From Sphingomonas faeni (GTDB lineage Bacteria; Pseudomonadota; Alphaproteobacteria; Sphingomonadales; Sphingomonadaceae), in the NCBI RefSeq assembly GCF_023195535.1, contig NZ_JALPNF010000003.1, positions 124,001 to 188,000 on the forward strand: a stretch of DNA of 64,000 bases. The letters are read 5' to 3'. Positions 16,655-26,337 of this stretch are shown piece by piece (positions within the stretch are counted from its first letter, which is position 1; each line of letters opens with the position of its first letter). Below the pieces are notes generated by a model. That model did not search any database and was not told where the DNA came from. It saw nothing but the letters and a program-made list of their open reading frames with translations. A program made the position numbers and the translations under genes.

Positions 16655-17623
16655 TCAGACCTTGTCCGGGCTTGCCATCGAACAGTCGTGGCCGGCACCC
16701 GTCTCGACCTGCAAGGTCGCATGGCCGATCCCGAACTTGTCGTGCAGCATCGTCCTTGCATCGCTCAGGAAGTGATCGCCGGGATGGCCGCCGGGCATCA
16801 CCAGATGCGCTGTGAGGACGGGTTCGGTGGTGCTCATCGGCCAGATGTGGAGGTCATGGATTTCGCGGACGCCGGGCAGGCTGCACAGCGCCTCGTCGAC
16901 ATCGTCGAACGCGATCCCGCGCGGCACCGCCGACAGCGCCATCTCGACGGTTTCGCGCAACAGGCCCCAGGTCTGCCAGAAGATGAGGACGGCGATGACG
17001 ATGCTAACCGCCGGGTCGATCCAAGTGAGGCCGGTGCGCCAGATCACGAGGCCGGCGATCACCACGCCCGCCGATACCAGCGCGTCGGCCGCCATGTGCA
17101 GATACGCGCCGCGGATGTTGACGTCGCCTTTGCGCCCGCGTGCGAACATCCAGGCGGTGATCGCGTTGACGGCGATGCCGACGCCCGCGACCATCGAGAC
17201 GGTGAGGCCGGCGGTGGGGGCGGGATCGGAGAAGCGCTGCGAAGCCTCGAGTACGATCGCGCCGAGCGCGACGAGCAGCAGCAGCGCGTTGGTCAGCGCG
17301 GCGAGGATCGTCGAGCCCTTCAGCCCGTAGGTGAAGCGCTTGGTCGGTGCCGTGCGCGCGAGCATCGTTCCGCCCCAGGCGACGACGAGGCCCAACACGT
17401 CGGACAGATTGTGGCCGGCGTCGGCGAGCAGCGCGACCGAGTCGATCCGCAGCCCGACGACCGCCTCGACCGCGACGAAGGCGATGTTGAGCCCGATCCC
17501 GATCGCGAACGCACGGTCGAACGAGGCGGGCGCGTGGCTGTGGCCGCCGTGGGAGTGGGCTCCGCCATGGCCCGCGTGCGAGTGGCCGTGATCATGTGAA
17601 TGCCCGTGATGATGTCCGCCCAA
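16655..17623 (-). CDS. CDF-family divalent metal cation exporter (CzcD/ZitB-like)
   Basis: A 322-residue inner-membrane Zn2+ (possibly Cd2+/Co2+) antiporter. Its first 30 residues are a metal-binding tail with a dozen histidines in HGHSH-type repeats. Six transmembrane segments follow, with the metal-site motifs DAGHNLSD (HxxxD, about 67-74) and YLHMAADAL (HxxxD, about 175), then the cytoplasmic dimerisation domain (about 215-310) with LHIWPM and TLQVETG. The two HxxxD sites favour zinc over manganese or iron. It is convergent with the oxygenase-like gene, with 25 bp between; no regulator is adjacent. Confidence 0.92.
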   Translation of the reverse strand: MGGHHHGHSHDHGHSHAGHGGAHSHGGHSHAPASFDRAFAIGIGLNIAFVAVEAVVGLRIDSVALLADAGHNLSDVLGLVVAWGGTMLARTAPTKRFTYGLKGSTILAALTNALLLLVALGAIVLEASQRFSDPAPTAGLTVSMVAGVGIAVNAITAWMFARGRKGDVNIRGAYLHMAADALVSAGVVIAGLVIWRTGLTWIDPAVSIVIAVLIFWQTWGLLRETVEMALSAVPRGIAFDDVDEALCSLPGVREIHDLHIWPMSTTEPVLTAHLVMPGGHPGDHFLSDARTMLHDKFGIGHATLQVETGAGHDCSMASPDKV

Positions 17624-17726
17624 GGCCCGCGCTCCGCTAAATCCGGCCGCCGCCTAGCATCGCCGTATCGTGAGATACTAGGACGCGCGCATTCTTAGTC
17701 GGTTGCGCCTTGCTTCCCTCAATCCG

Positions 17727-17820
17727 TCACCCCCGGCGGAGGCCGGGGCCCACCGGCCCGCACACTCTAGTCTCCCGGATGTGCGGAACAGTGGATGCCG
17801 GAACGAGCCCGGCATGACGG
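17727..17820. repeat. Composite intergenic palindromic repeat (family B half plus family I half)
   Basis: The left part (CACCCCCGGCGGAGGCCGGG) is a family B arm and the right part (GGATGCCGGAACGAGCCCGG) is a family I arm, so this looks like a recombinant of two repeat types. It lies in the 206-bp gap between the CDF gene start and the mutS stop. Confidence 0.65.
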
Positions 17821-17829
17821 GGGAAGGGA

Positions 17830-20433
17830 TCACCCCTCGTTGGCTAAGGCCTTCAACCGATAGAGCGCCTCAAGCGCATCCCGCGGACTCATCGCATCGA
17901 TATCGAGTTTCGCCAGATCCTCGCGCAGCACATCGCACGCCACCTCCTCGACCTGCGCTGCCGCCGCGAACAAGGGCAGGTCGTCCAACCCCGCCGCGAT
18001 CCCCCCGGTCTTCGCGCGCCCGGCTTCGAGCTTCGCCAGCACCGCCTTCGCGCGCGCCACCGTCACCGGCGACATCCCCGCCAGTCGCGCGACAGCGAGG
18101 CCATAGCTCCGATCCGCTGGCCCGTCCGCGAGCTCGTGGAGCAGTACCAGCTCGCCCTTCCACTCGCGTGCGCGGACGTGATGCAGCGACAGCGCCTCGC
18201 AGCGTTCGGCAAGCCGCGTCAGCTCGTGGTAATGCGTCGCGAACAGGCAGCGGCAGCGATTGTCCTCATGGATCGCCTCGACCACCGCCCACGCGATCGC
18301 GAGCCCGTCATACGTCGACGTACCACGGCCGACCTCGTCGAGGATCACGAACGAGCGCGGCGTCGCCTGCGCGAGGATCGCCGCGGTCTCGACCATCTCG
18401 ACCATGAAGGTGGAGCGGCCACGCGCGAGGTTGTCCGACGCGCCGACCCGGCTGAACAGCCGATCGACCAGCCCCAGGGTGGCCTTGGTCGCGGGCACAT
18501 ACGATCCCGCCTGCGCCAGCACGGCGATCAGTGCGTTCTGGCGGAGGAAGGTCGATTTACCGCCCATGTTCGGGCCGGTGACAAGCCACAGCCGTGAACT
18601 TTCTGAAAGGTTGCAGTCGTTGGCGACGAACCGGTCGCCCGACTTGGCCACCGCCGCCTCGACCACCGGATGCCGGCCGCCCTCGATATCGAAGCACGCA
18701 TGATCGACCAGCGAAGGCCGCGTCCAGGCGCCTTCCGCCGCGCGCTCCGCCAGCCCAGCCGCGACGTCGAGCCGCGCGAGCGCATCCGCCGTCGCCGCAA
18801 TCGCCTCGCGCCCTGCCAAGGCCTGCGCGGTCAGTTCCTCGAGATGCGCCGCCTCTGCCGCCAACGCATGCGCGCCCGACTGCGACACCTTCGCCGCGAC
18901 CTCGTGAAGGGCGGGCGTGTTGAACCGGACGACGCCGGCTAGAGTCTGGCGATGCGTGAAGCCGCTCTCCGGCTTCATCAACGGATCCGCCGCGCGCGCA
19001 GGCACTTCGACATGATAGCCGAGCACGCCGTTGTGGCGGATCTTCAGCGCGGTAACGCCGGTCGCGGTGCGGAACTCCGCCTCGAGCGCGGCGATCGCCC
19101 GCCTGCCGCCCGCGCCTGCGTCGCGCAGGTCGTCGAGCGCCGCGTCATAGCCCGCTGCGATATAGCCGCCATCGGACGCCTCGATCGGCGGCGACGGCAC
19201 CAGCGCGCGCTTGAGCAGGTCGATCAGCGCGCCGTGTCCGCGCAATCTTGGCGCGACGTCCCGGAGCAGCACCGGCGGGTCAACGATGCCGTCGAGCCGC
19301 TCGCCGAGGCTCCATGCACCGTCCAGCCCGTCGCGCAACTGCCCCAGATCGCGCGGACCACCACGCCCCGCCGCGAGCCGCCCGAGCGCGCGGCCGATGT
19401 CCGGCAGAGCGCGCAGGGTCGACCGCAACTTCTCCCGCGCCGCCTGGTCGTCATGGAACAGCCGTACCAGATCGAGCCGCGCGTCGATCGCTGCCTTGTC
19501 CATCAACGGCGCGCCGAGATCCGCCCCCAGCAACCGCGCACCGGCCCCGGTGACAGTCCGGTCGACCGCATCGAGCAGGCTCCCCTTCCGCACGCCACCG
19601 GTCGTGCAGGTCAGCTCCAGGCTCTCCCGCGTCGCCGCGTCGATCGCCATCGTCTCCGCCGCCCGCCCGATCCGCGGCGGTCGAAGAAAGGGCATCGCGC
19701 CCTTCGCATTATGCTCCAGATACGCGACCAGCCCGCCCGCCGCGGCCAGCCCCGCGCGCCCGAACTGCCCAAATCCATCGAGCGTCGCTACGCCGTACAC
19801 TCGCTTCAGCCGAGCCTCGCCAGCCCCGCTGTCGAAGTCCGTCTTCGGCCGCAGCGTCGTCGCCGACTCCTCGAAAGCGCTAGCCTCCGACGCGACAACC
19901 TCGGCCGCGCCAAGCCGCGCCAGTTCCGCCTCGACCGCATCGCCCGCAACCTCAACGATCTCGAACCGCCCTGTCGACACGTCCGCCGCGGCGATCGCCA
20001 CCGACCCGCCCGCCTCGCCGATCGCCACGCACCAATTGTCCGAGCGCGCGTCGAGCAACGCCTCCTCGGTCAGCGTCCCCGCCGTCACCACTCGCACGAT
20101 CGCCCGCGCGACGAGTGCCTTCGAGCCCCCGCGCGCTTTGGCTTCCGCCGGGCTCTCGACCTGCTCGGCGATCGCGACGCGGTGCCCCGCCTTGATCAGC
20201 CGTTGCAGGTACACCGTCGCCGCGTGCACCGGCACGCCGCACATCGGGATCGGCTTGCCCTCATGCTCGCCGCGCGCGGTCAGCGCGATGTCGAGCACCG
20301 CCGCAGCGGTCCGCGCATCGTCCATGAACAGTTCGAAAAAATCGCCCATCCGGTAGAACAGCAAGCAATCCTGCGCCTCCGCCTTCAGGCCGAGATACTG
20401 CGTCATCATGGGGGTAGGGGCGGGGTGCGACAT
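17830..20433 (-). CDS. mutS: DNA mismatch repair protein MutS
   Basis: An 867-residue mismatch-recognition ATPase. The N-terminal mismatch-binding domain carries MMTQYLGLKAEAQDCLLFYR and RMGDFFELF (about 25), with the Phe-x-Glu wedge motif in its family position. Connector, lever and clamp domains follow. The C-terminal ATPase has Walker A GPNMGGKST (about 617), Walker B VILDEVGRGTSTYDG and a helix-turn-helix dimer end. The start ATG at 20433 gives the usual N-terminus; the frame is open 38 codons further but only through a repeat. It is a stand-alone gene next to divergent maeB, with a family D repeat between. Confidence 0.95.
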   Translation of the reverse strand: MSHPAPTPMMTQYLGLKAEAQDCLLFYRMGDFFELFMDDARTAAAVLDIALTARGEHEGKPIPMCGVPVHAATVYLQRLIKAGHRVAIAEQVESPAEAKARGGSKALVARAIVRVVTAGTLTEEALLDARSDNWCVAIGEAGGSVAIAAADVSTGRFEIVEVAGDAVEAELARLGAAEVVASEASAFEESATTLRPKTDFDSGAGEARLKRVYGVATLDGFGQFGRAGLAAAGGLVAYLEHNAKGAMPFLRPPRIGRAAETMAIDAATRESLELTCTTGGVRKGSLLDAVDRTVTGAGARLLGADLGAPLMDKAAIDARLDLVRLFHDDQAAREKLRSTLRALPDIGRALGRLAAGRGGPRDLGQLRDGLDGAWSLGERLDGIVDPPVLLRDVAPRLRGHGALIDLLKRALVPSPPIEASDGGYIAAGYDAALDDLRDAGAGGRRAIAALEAEFRTATGVTALKIRHNGVLGYHVEVPARAADPLMKPESGFTHRQTLAGVVRFNTPALHEVAAKVSQSGAHALAAEAAHLEELTAQALAGREAIAATADALARLDVAAGLAERAAEGAWTRPSLVDHACFDIEGGRHPVVEAAVAKSGDRFVANDCNLSESSRLWLVTGPNMGGKSTFLRQNALIAVLAQAGSYVPATKATLGLVDRLFSRVGASDNLARGRSTFMVEMVETAAILAQATPRSFVILDEVGRGTSTYDGLAIAWAVVEAIHEDNRCRCLFATHYHELTRLAERCEALSLHHVRAREWKGELVLLHELADGPADRSYGLAVARLAGMSPVTVARAKAVLAKLEAGRAKTGGIAAGLDDLPLFAAAAQVEEVACDVLREDLAKLDIDAMSPRDALEALYRLKALANEG

Positions 20434-20467
20434 CACGGTGCGGGTAGCGAAAAGCCGCGCCCCATAA

Positions 20468-20615
20468 AACCCCTCTCCCCTCAGGGGAGAGGGAGGGGCC
20501 CGCGCAAAGCGTGGGAGGGTGAGGGGGAGTGAGGCTCGGGCGCGCACCCCAACCGCCCCTCATCCGTCGCTGCGCGCCACCTTCTCCCCGAGGGGGAGAA
20601 GGGAGTTCGATCGCG
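20468..20615. repeat. Family D intergenic repeat, copy 1
   Basis: A C/G-rich element of about 148 bp made of two short hairpins (CCCCTCTCCCCTCAGGGGAG and CCTTCTCCCCGAGGGGGAGA) around a GTGAGGGGGAGTGAGGCTCG core. Close relatives lie at 22962-23112 and 59747-59888. It fills most of the 271-bp gap between divergent mutS and maeB, so here it sits in a 5' region and not, as usual, between gene ends. Confidence 0.82.
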
Positions 20616-20704
20616 CCCTCGCTAGGGCGAAGTGTCCGGGGTGACGAACGCGGACCACCTGCCTAGAAGGTCCTCCAAACCTAACGACCGCGCGAGGCCC
20701 GCCC

Positions 20705-22960
20705 ATGTCCGACGAAACGCTGCAATTCTCCGAACGCGAAGCCTTGCTCTTCCATTCGGAAGGCCGTCCGGGGAAGATCGAGATCATCGCGTCGAAGCCG
20801 ATGGCGACGCAGCGCGATCTCGCGCTCGCCTATTCGCCCGGCGTCGCGGTGCCGGTGCAGGCGATCTACGACGATCCCGCCACCGTCTACGATTACACCG
20901 CCAAGGGAAACCTCGTCGCGGTCATCTCGAACGGCACCGCGATCCTCGGCATGGGCAATCTCGGGCCGCTCGCCAGCAAGCCGGTGATGGAAGGCAAGGC
21001 GGTGCTCTTCAAGCGCTTCGCCGACGTCGACGCGATCGATATCGAGCTGAAGACCGAGGACGTGAACCGCTTCATCGACGCGGTCGAGCTGATGGAGCCG
21101 ACCTTCGGCGGGATCAACCTCGAGGACATCAAGGCGCCCGAATGCTTCATCATCGAGCAGGCGCTGCGCGAGCGGATGAACATCCCGGTCTTCCATGACG
21201 ACCAGCACGGCACCGCGATCATTACCGCCGCCGGCCTGATCAACGCGTGCCTGCTGACGGGGCGCAAACTCTCTGAGGTCAAGATCGTCGTCAACGGCGC
21301 GGGTGCCGCGGCGATCGCCTGCACCGAACTCGTGAAGGCGATGGGCGTGCGCGGCGACAACGTCATCCTCTGCGATCGCAAGGGTGTGATCTACCAGGGC
21401 CGCGAGGGCGTCGACCAGTGGAAGTCGGCGCATGCCGCGATCACCGAGACGCGCACGCTGACCGAGGCGCTGGTCGGCGCCGACGTGTTCCTCGGGCTCT
21501 CCGCGGCGGGCTCGCTGACGCCGGAGATGGTCAAGGACATGGCGCCCGCGCCGATCATCTTCGCGATGGCCAATCCCGAGCCCGAAATCCGCCCCGAACT
21601 CGCGATGGCCGCGCGCCCCGATGCGATCGTCGCGACCGGCCGCTCGGATTATCCGAACCAGGTCAACAATGTGCTAGGCTTCCCCTTCATCTTCCGCGGT
21701 GCGCTTGATGTCCGCGCGACCGGCATCAACGACGCGATGAAGATCGCCGCCGCCAACGCGATCGCAGAGTTGGCGCGCGAACGCGTGCCGGAGGAAGTCG
21801 CCGCGGCGTACGGCGTCAGCCACAGCTTCGGCCCGGCGTACATCATCCCTGCGCCGTTCGATCCGCGGCTGATGGAAGTCGTCCCCGTCGCGGTCGCGAA
21901 GGCCGCGATGGCCTCGGGCGTCGCCACCAAGCCGATCCTCGACATCGAAGCGTATCGGCACTCGTTGAGAGCACGCCTCAACCCGACCACCTCGGTCCTG
22001 TCGATGGCCTATGAAGGCGCGCGCGCGCACCCGAAGCGCGTGATCTTCGCGGAGGGCGAGGAGGAAGTCGTCCTTCGCGCCGCGATCGCGTTCAAGGAAG
22101 GCGGGTATGGCACGCCGGTGCTGGTCGGTCGCGACGACGTGCCCGACCGGTTGCGCGCCTTGGGCGTCACCGACCCGGAGAGCTTCGAACTTCACAACAG
22201 CCGCGTCTCGCCGCTGGTGCCGCGGATGGTCGACTTTCTGTATTCCCGCCTCCAGCGCCGCGGGTATCTGCGCCGCGATTGCGAGCGGATGGTCAACCAG
22301 GACCGCAACATCTTCGGCGCGCTGCTGCTCCAGCTCGGCGAAGGCGACGCGATGATCACCGGCATCACGCGGACGTACGGCGAGACGATGCGCCAGATTT
22401 ATCGCGTGATCGATCCGGCTGCGGGCAAGACGCCGTTCGGCATCCACCTGCTGGTCGGCCAGAGCCACACCGTGTTCATCGCGGACACGACGGTCAACGA
22501 ACGCCCGACCGCCGAGCAGCTGGCGGACTTCGCCGAACAGACCGCGGCGGTCGCGCGGCGGATGGGTCACGAGCCGCGCGTCGCGTTCCTCAGTTATTCG
22601 AACTTCGGCAATCCGAAGGGGGAGTGGCTCGACAACATCCGCGACGCGGTGACGGTGCTCGACGGGCGGAAGGTCGGCTTCGAGTACGAGGGCGAGATGG
22701 CGCCCGACGTCGCGTTGAATCCGAAGCAGTTGGCGAACTACCCCTTCGCGCGGCTGTCTGGGCCGGCGAACGTGCTGATCATGCCGGGGCTCCAGTCCGC
22801 GCACATCTCGGCCAAGCTGCTCCGAGAACTAGGCGGGGACTCGGTCATCGGCCCCATGCTGATCGGCATGGAAAAGCCCGTCCAGGTAGCCCCGATGACC
22901 AGCACGGCGAGCGAACTCGTAACCCTGGCCGTGCTCGCTGCCGGCGGCATAGCCCGCTAA
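20705..22960 (+). CDS. maeB: NADP-dependent malic enzyme with phosphotransacetylase-like domain
   Basis: A 751-residue enzyme that decarboxylates malate to pyruvate and makes NADPH. The malic enzyme N-domain (about 15-165) has the catalytic Tyr region LALAYSPGVAVP and the metal site (IPVFHDDQHGTAI). The NAD(P)-binding domain (about 170-420) has VVNGAGAAAIACTEL. The C-terminal part (about 430-750) is phosphate acetyltransferase-like (FAEGEEEVVLRAA) and is known in this family to regulate by acetyl-CoA without transferase activity. Length and domain order are normal for the bacterial MaeB class. It is monocistronic between family D repeats. Confidence 0.95.
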   Translation: MSDETLQFSEREALLFHSEGRPGKIEIIASKPMATQRDLALAYSPGVAVPVQAIYDDPATVYDYTAKGNLVAVISNGTAILGMGNLGPLASKPVMEGKAVLFKRFADVDAIDIELKTEDVNRFIDAVELMEPTFGGINLEDIKAPECFIIEQALRERMNIPVFHDDQHGTAIITAAGLINACLLTGRKLSEVKIVVNGAGAAAIACTELVKAMGVRGDNVILCDRKGVIYQGREGVDQWKSAHAAITETRTLTEALVGADVFLGLSAAGSLTPEMVKDMAPAPIIFAMANPEPEIRPELAMAARPDAIVATGRSDYPNQVNNVLGFPFIFRGALDVRATGINDAMKIAAANAIAELARERVPEEVAAAYGVSHSFGPAYIIPAPFDPRLMEVVPVAVAKAAMASGVATKPILDIEAYRHSLRARLNPTTSVLSMAYEGARAHPKRVIFAEGEEEVVLRAAIAFKEGGYGTPVLVGRDDVPDRLRALGVTDPESFELHNSRVSPLVPRMVDFLYSRLQRRGYLRRDCERMVNQDRNIFGALLLQLGEGDAMITGITRTYGETMRQIYRVIDPAAGKTPFGIHLLVGQSHTVFIADTTVNERPTAEQLADFAEQTAAVARRMGHEPRVAFLSYSNFGNPKGEWLDNIRDAVTVLDGRKVGFEYEGEMAPDVALNPKQLANYPFARLSGPANVLIMPGLQSAHISAKLLRELGGDSVIGPMLIGMEKPVQVAPMTSTASELVTLAVLAAGGIAR

Positions 22961-22961
22961 C

Positions 22962-23112
22962 TCCCTCGCCCCTACGGGGAGAGGGAAGGGGCCCGCGGCG
23001 CTTGCCGTGGGAAGGGAGAGGGGAGTGAGGCTCGGGACGGCTGATCCCAACCGCCCCTCTCCCTTCCGTCGCAAGCGCTCCTCCCTCCCTCTCCCCGGAG
23101 GGGCGAGGGAAT
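22962..23112. repeat. Family D intergenic repeat, copy 2
   Basis: The same two-hairpin layout as 20468-20615 (CTCCCTCGCCCCTACGGGGA at the left, CTCTCCCCGGAGGGGCGAGG at the right). It is even closer to the copy at 59747-59888. It fills the gap between the convergent 3' ends of maeB and the short-chain dehydrogenase gene. Confidence 0.88.
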
Positions 23113-23116
23113 TGGC

Positions 23117-23905
23117 TCAGGCGTCGATGCTTGTCCCCAACGACGCATGCACCAGCCCACCATCCACCGTGATCGTCTCCCCAATCACATAATCCCCCGC
23201 GCGGCTTGCCAGATAAATCGCCGCCCCAGCCATATCCTCGTCCACCCCGACGCGCTTCGCCGGGATCCCCTGCGCCACCGCATCCCCATGATCGCGCGCC
23301 GCCTTGTTCATGTCGCTCGCGAACGCCCCCGGCGCGATCGAGGTGACGTTGATCGAATCCGTCACCAGCCGCGCCGCCATCCGCTTCGTCAAATAGATCA
23401 GCGCCGATTTCGACGCATGATAGCTGTACGTCTCCCACGGGTTCAGCCGCTGCCCGTCGATCGACGTGATGTTGATAACCTTCGCAGGCTTTGCGCGCGA
23501 TCCCGAAGCCTTCAGCGCGGCATGCAGCGCCTGTGTCAGGAAGAACGGCGACTTCACGTTCAGGTCCATGACCTTGTCCCAGCCGATCTCCGAAAACTCC
23601 TCGAACGGCACGCCCCACGCCGCGCCCGCATTGTTCACCAGGATATCGAGCTTCCCCTCATGCTCGGCGAACTGCGCGGCCAACGCCTTGCACCCCGCCA
23701 CCGTCGAGACGTCCTGCGGCAGCGCGATGCAGTTCGGCCCGAGTTCCGCGGCGGCCGCCTCGCAGACATCGGCTTTCCGCGAAGAGATATACACCTTCGC
23801 CCCCTGCGCGATGAAGCCGGCGGCGATCATCTTGCCGATCCCGCGGCTGCCGCCGGTGATCAGCGCGACGCGGCCGTCGAGCCGGAACAGGTTGGTCGTA
23901 TCCAT
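23117..23905 (-). CDS. Short-chain dehydrogenase/reductase (SDR)
   Basis: A 262-residue NAD(P)-dependent oxidoreductase of the classical SDR fold. It has TGGSRGIG (about 16-23), the NNAG motif (LVNNAGAAWG, about 93), the catalytic Ser in INITSIDG (about 145) and YSYHASKSAL (YxxxK, about 160), then the PG-type motif SIAPGAFASD and the C-terminal VDGG. The ATG at 23905 has a strong GGAGG site; the longer frame upstream is not used. The substrate is unknown. It is divergent from a second SDR and a sugar symporter gene. Confidence 0.88.
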   Translation of the reverse strand: MDTTNLFRLDGRVALITGGSRGIGKMIAAGFIAQGAKVYISSRKADVCEAAAAELGPNCIALPQDVSTVAGCKALAAQFAEHEGKLDILVNNAGAAWGVPFEEFSEIGWDKVMDLNVKSPFFLTQALHAALKASGSRAKPAKVINITSIDGQRLNPWETYSYHASKSALIYLTKRMAARLVTDSINVTSIAPGAFASDMNKAARDHGDAVAQGIPAKRVGVDEDMAGAAIYLASRAGDYVIGETITVDGGLVHASLGTSIDA

Positions 23906-23984
23906 CACGCATCCTCCAAATGTTTGGCCGCTTGGTATCGCCGCCCGTGCTCTGCCGCAAACCCGTTTTTCGAACGCGCCATCA

Positions 23985-24012
23985 TTGACGAGTGCAGAAG
24001 CCATACTATGCT
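23985..24012 (+). promoter_or_regulatory. Probable sigma-70-type promoter of the SDR-symporter pair
   Basis: TTGACG (23985-23990), a 16-bp spacer and TATGCT (24007-24012) lie 26 bp upstream of the GTG start at 24038. The match is good at both boxes and the position fits. Confidence 0.5.
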
Positions 24013-24037
24013 CGCAAAAAAGAGCAGGAGAGTGCGT

Positions 24038-24865
24038 GTGAGGTTTTCAGGCAAGCGTGCCGTCGTGACCGGCGGCGCGTCCGGCATCGGCCGGGCGACC
24101 GCGCTCCGACTCGCCGACGAAGGCGCCACCGTCCTGATCGGCGACATCGACGAAGCCGGTGGCCATGCGCTCGCCGACGCATCCGGCGGGCGCATCATCT
24201 TCCAGCGTGCCGACGTCCTCCAGGCCGGCGATATCGAGGCGCTGATGCAGACCGCCGACGATGCAGGCGGGCTCGACATCCTGTTCAACAACGCCGGCGC
24301 CGGCGGCTCACGCGATCCGATCGGCGAGATCAGCCCGGAGGATTGGGACCGCACCCAGGCGCTCCTCCTCCGCTCGGTCGCACTCGGCATCCGCTACGCA
24401 GCACCGCTCATGGCCAAGCGCGGCGGTGGCGCGATCGTCAACACCTCGTCGGTATCCGCGCTCGGCACCGGCTACGCGCCGACCGCTTACTCCACCGCCA
24501 AGGCCGGCGTGCTCCACCTCACCAAGCAAGCCGCCGCCGATCTCGCGCAGCACAGGATCCGCGTGAACGCGGTCGTACCCGGCTTCATCGTCACCAACAT
24601 TTTCACGCGCACGCTCGAGCTCGACGCCGACAAGACCACCAAGGCCGACGCGATGATCGCGCACATCGCCGCCGACGCGCAGCCGATCCGCCGCCCCGGC
24701 ACCGGCGACGACATCGCCGCCGCGGTCGCGTTCCTCGCCAGCGACGATGCGAGCTTCATCACCGGCACGCACATCCTCGTGGATGGCGGCATGACGATCG
24801 GTACGCGGCCGAGCTGGGACCCGGCGCAACCCTCGCTGTTCGCAATTCTCGACAAACTGAAATGA
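24038..24865 (+). CDS. Short-chain dehydrogenase/reductase (SDR)
   Basis: A 275-residue classical SDR: TGGASGIG (about 10-17), acidic residue at the end of strand 2 (GDID), suggesting NAD preference, NNAG (about 83), Ser in NTSSVSA and YSTAK (about 153-157), then VPGFIVTNIF and DGG near the end. The GTG at 24038 is preferred because AGGAG lies 7 bp upstream; GTG 24032 and ATG 24008 are in frame but poorly spaced. Its stop overlaps the symporter ATG (ATGA), so the pair is co-translated and the SDR may oxidise the substrate brought in. Identity only to family level. Confidence 0.87.
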   Translation: MRFSGKRAVVTGGASGIGRATALRLADEGATVLIGDIDEAGGHALADASGGRIIFQRADVLQAGDIEALMQTADDAGGLDILFNNAGAGGSRDPIGEISPEDWDRTQALLLRSVALGIRYAAPLMAKRGGGAIVNTSSVSALGTGYAPTAYSTAKAGVLHLTKQAAADLAQHRIRVNAVVPGFIVTNIFTRTLELDADKTTKADAMIAHIAADAQPIRRPGTGDDIAAAVAFLASDDASFITGTHILVDGGMTIGTRPSWDPAQPSLFAILDKLK

Positions 24866-26295
24866 CCGCTCCGGGTCGCCGCCTCTCGAACGGCACGATG
24901 GCGAGCTACGGCTTTGGCGCGGTCGCCTACGGGGTGAAGGACGCCGGGTTCGGCACGTTTCTGCTGTTGTTCTACAACCAGGTCGTCGGGCTGCCCTCCG
25001 CCACCGTCGGTCTCGTCATCATGATGGCGCTGCTGATCGATGCGTTCGTCGACCCCGCGGTCGGTTTCTTCTCCGATCGCACGCGGACCAAATGGGGCAG
25101 GCGGCATCCGTGGATGTACGCCTCCGCGCTGCCGATCATGGTCGGCTGGCTGCTGCTGTGGAATCCGCCGTCGGTGATGTCGGAACCGCAGACGCTGGTC
25201 TGGCTGTTCGCGATGGCGGTGCTCGTGCGCACTGCGGTGAGTTGCTACGAGGTCCCCTCGGTTGCGCTGACCCCGGAACTCACCTCCGGCTATGACGAGC
25301 GCACGCGGATCATGGCGTATCGCTATCTGTTCGGCTGGGTCGGCGGTCTGCTGATGCTGCTGTCCGCGTACAAATATTTCCTCGCGCCCACCGCCGCGTT
25401 CCCCAACGGTCTGCTCAACCGCGCCGGTTACAGCGGCTTCGCGCTCGCGGGCGCGCTGCTCATCGGCGTCGCGATCCTCGTGTCGGCGCTCGGCACGCAC
25501 CACGAGATCAAGAATCTCCCCCACGCCCCGATCGCCCGGCAGACCTTGCGCGATTCCTTCGCCGAACTGCGCGAAACGGTGAAGAACCGCGCCTTCGCGA
25601 TCCTGATGGCGGCAGGCGTCTGCGCCTACACGATCCAGGGCATCAGCTACGCGATGTCGAATTACCTCTATATTTACGTATGGGGCTTCAAGGGCCCGAC
25701 CTTCGTATATCTGACCATCGCGTTGTTTTCGGGCGTCTTTCTCGCGTTCCTGGCGGCGCCCCGGCTCGGAAAATCTGCCAGCAAGCCCAAGGCGGCGATG
25801 ACCGCGGTGTTATGCGGTGCGGCGCTCAACACCTCGCCCTATTGGCTGCGCATGCTCGGCGTGTTTCCGGAGGTCGGCGAGTCCATGCTGCTGCCGACGC
25901 TGTTCGGGTTCTTCATTCTAGGCACCGCGTCGAACGTGACCGGGTTCATCCTCGGCGCGTCGATGATGGCGGACGTGGTCGAGGATTCGGAGGCGAAGAC
26001 GGGACGAAGGTCGGAGGGCGTGTTCTTCGCCGGCTCGTTCTTCGTCCAGAAATGCACGAGCGGGATCGGGATATTCTTCGCCGGCATGATCCTCGCGGTG
26101 GCGGGCTTCCCGGCCAAGGCTACGCCGGGGACGGTTCCGGTGGGGACGATCGACCGCCTCACGCTGATCTACGCGGGGCTCTACATCGCGCTCGCCTGCG
26201 TCTCTGCGTTCTTTTTCTCACGGTTTCCGTTCGGGCGGGTGGAACATGAAGCACGGCTGGCGAGGCTGGCAACGACACCGGTTCGCGAAAGCTGA
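24862..26295 (+). CDS. MFS sugar:cation symporter (GPH/MelB-like)
   Basis: A 477-residue inner-membrane carrier of the glycoside-pentoside-hexuronide:cation symporter family. It has twelve hydrophobic helices, the family motif DAFVDPAVGFFSDRTRTKWGR in the helix 2-3 region (about 57-77), and a second cytoplasmic signature around SEAKTGRRSEGVFF. These carriers import sugars or glycosides with Na+ or H+. The substrate cannot be read from the sequence. It overlaps the upstream SDR gene by 4 bp and is followed by a family A palindrome. Confidence 0.88.
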   Translation: MTAPGRRLSNGTMASYGFGAVAYGVKDAGFGTFLLLFYNQVVGLPSATVGLVIMMALLIDAFVDPAVGFFSDRTRTKWGRRHPWMYASALPIMVGWLLLWNPPSVMSEPQTLVWLFAMAVLVRTAVSCYEVPSVALTPELTSGYDERTRIMAYRYLFGWVGGLLMLLSAYKYFLAPTAAFPNGLLNRAGYSGFALAGALLIGVAILVSALGTHHEIKNLPHAPIARQTLRDSFAELRETVKNRAFAILMAAGVCAYTIQGISYAMSNYLYIYVWGFKGPTFVYLTIALFSGVFLAFLAAPRLGKSASKPKAAMTAVLCGAALNTSPYWLRMLGVFPEVGESMLLPTLFGFFILGTASNVTGFILGASMMADVVEDSEAKTGRRSEGVFFAGSFFVQKCTSGIGIFFAGMILAVAGFPAKATPGTVPVGTIDRLTLIYAGLYIALACVSAFFFSRFPFGRVEHEARLARLATTPVRES

Positions 26296-26337
26296 GGGGG
26301 ATGAAACGGAGGGTGGAGCGATCTCCACACATCCCAC

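Noticed and set aside
23117..26295. A complete sugar catabolic operon around the two SDR genes and the GPH symporter.
   Set aside because: No kinase, aldolase, dehydratase or glycosidase is adjacent, and the SDRs are divergently transcribed, so no pathway can be claimed.
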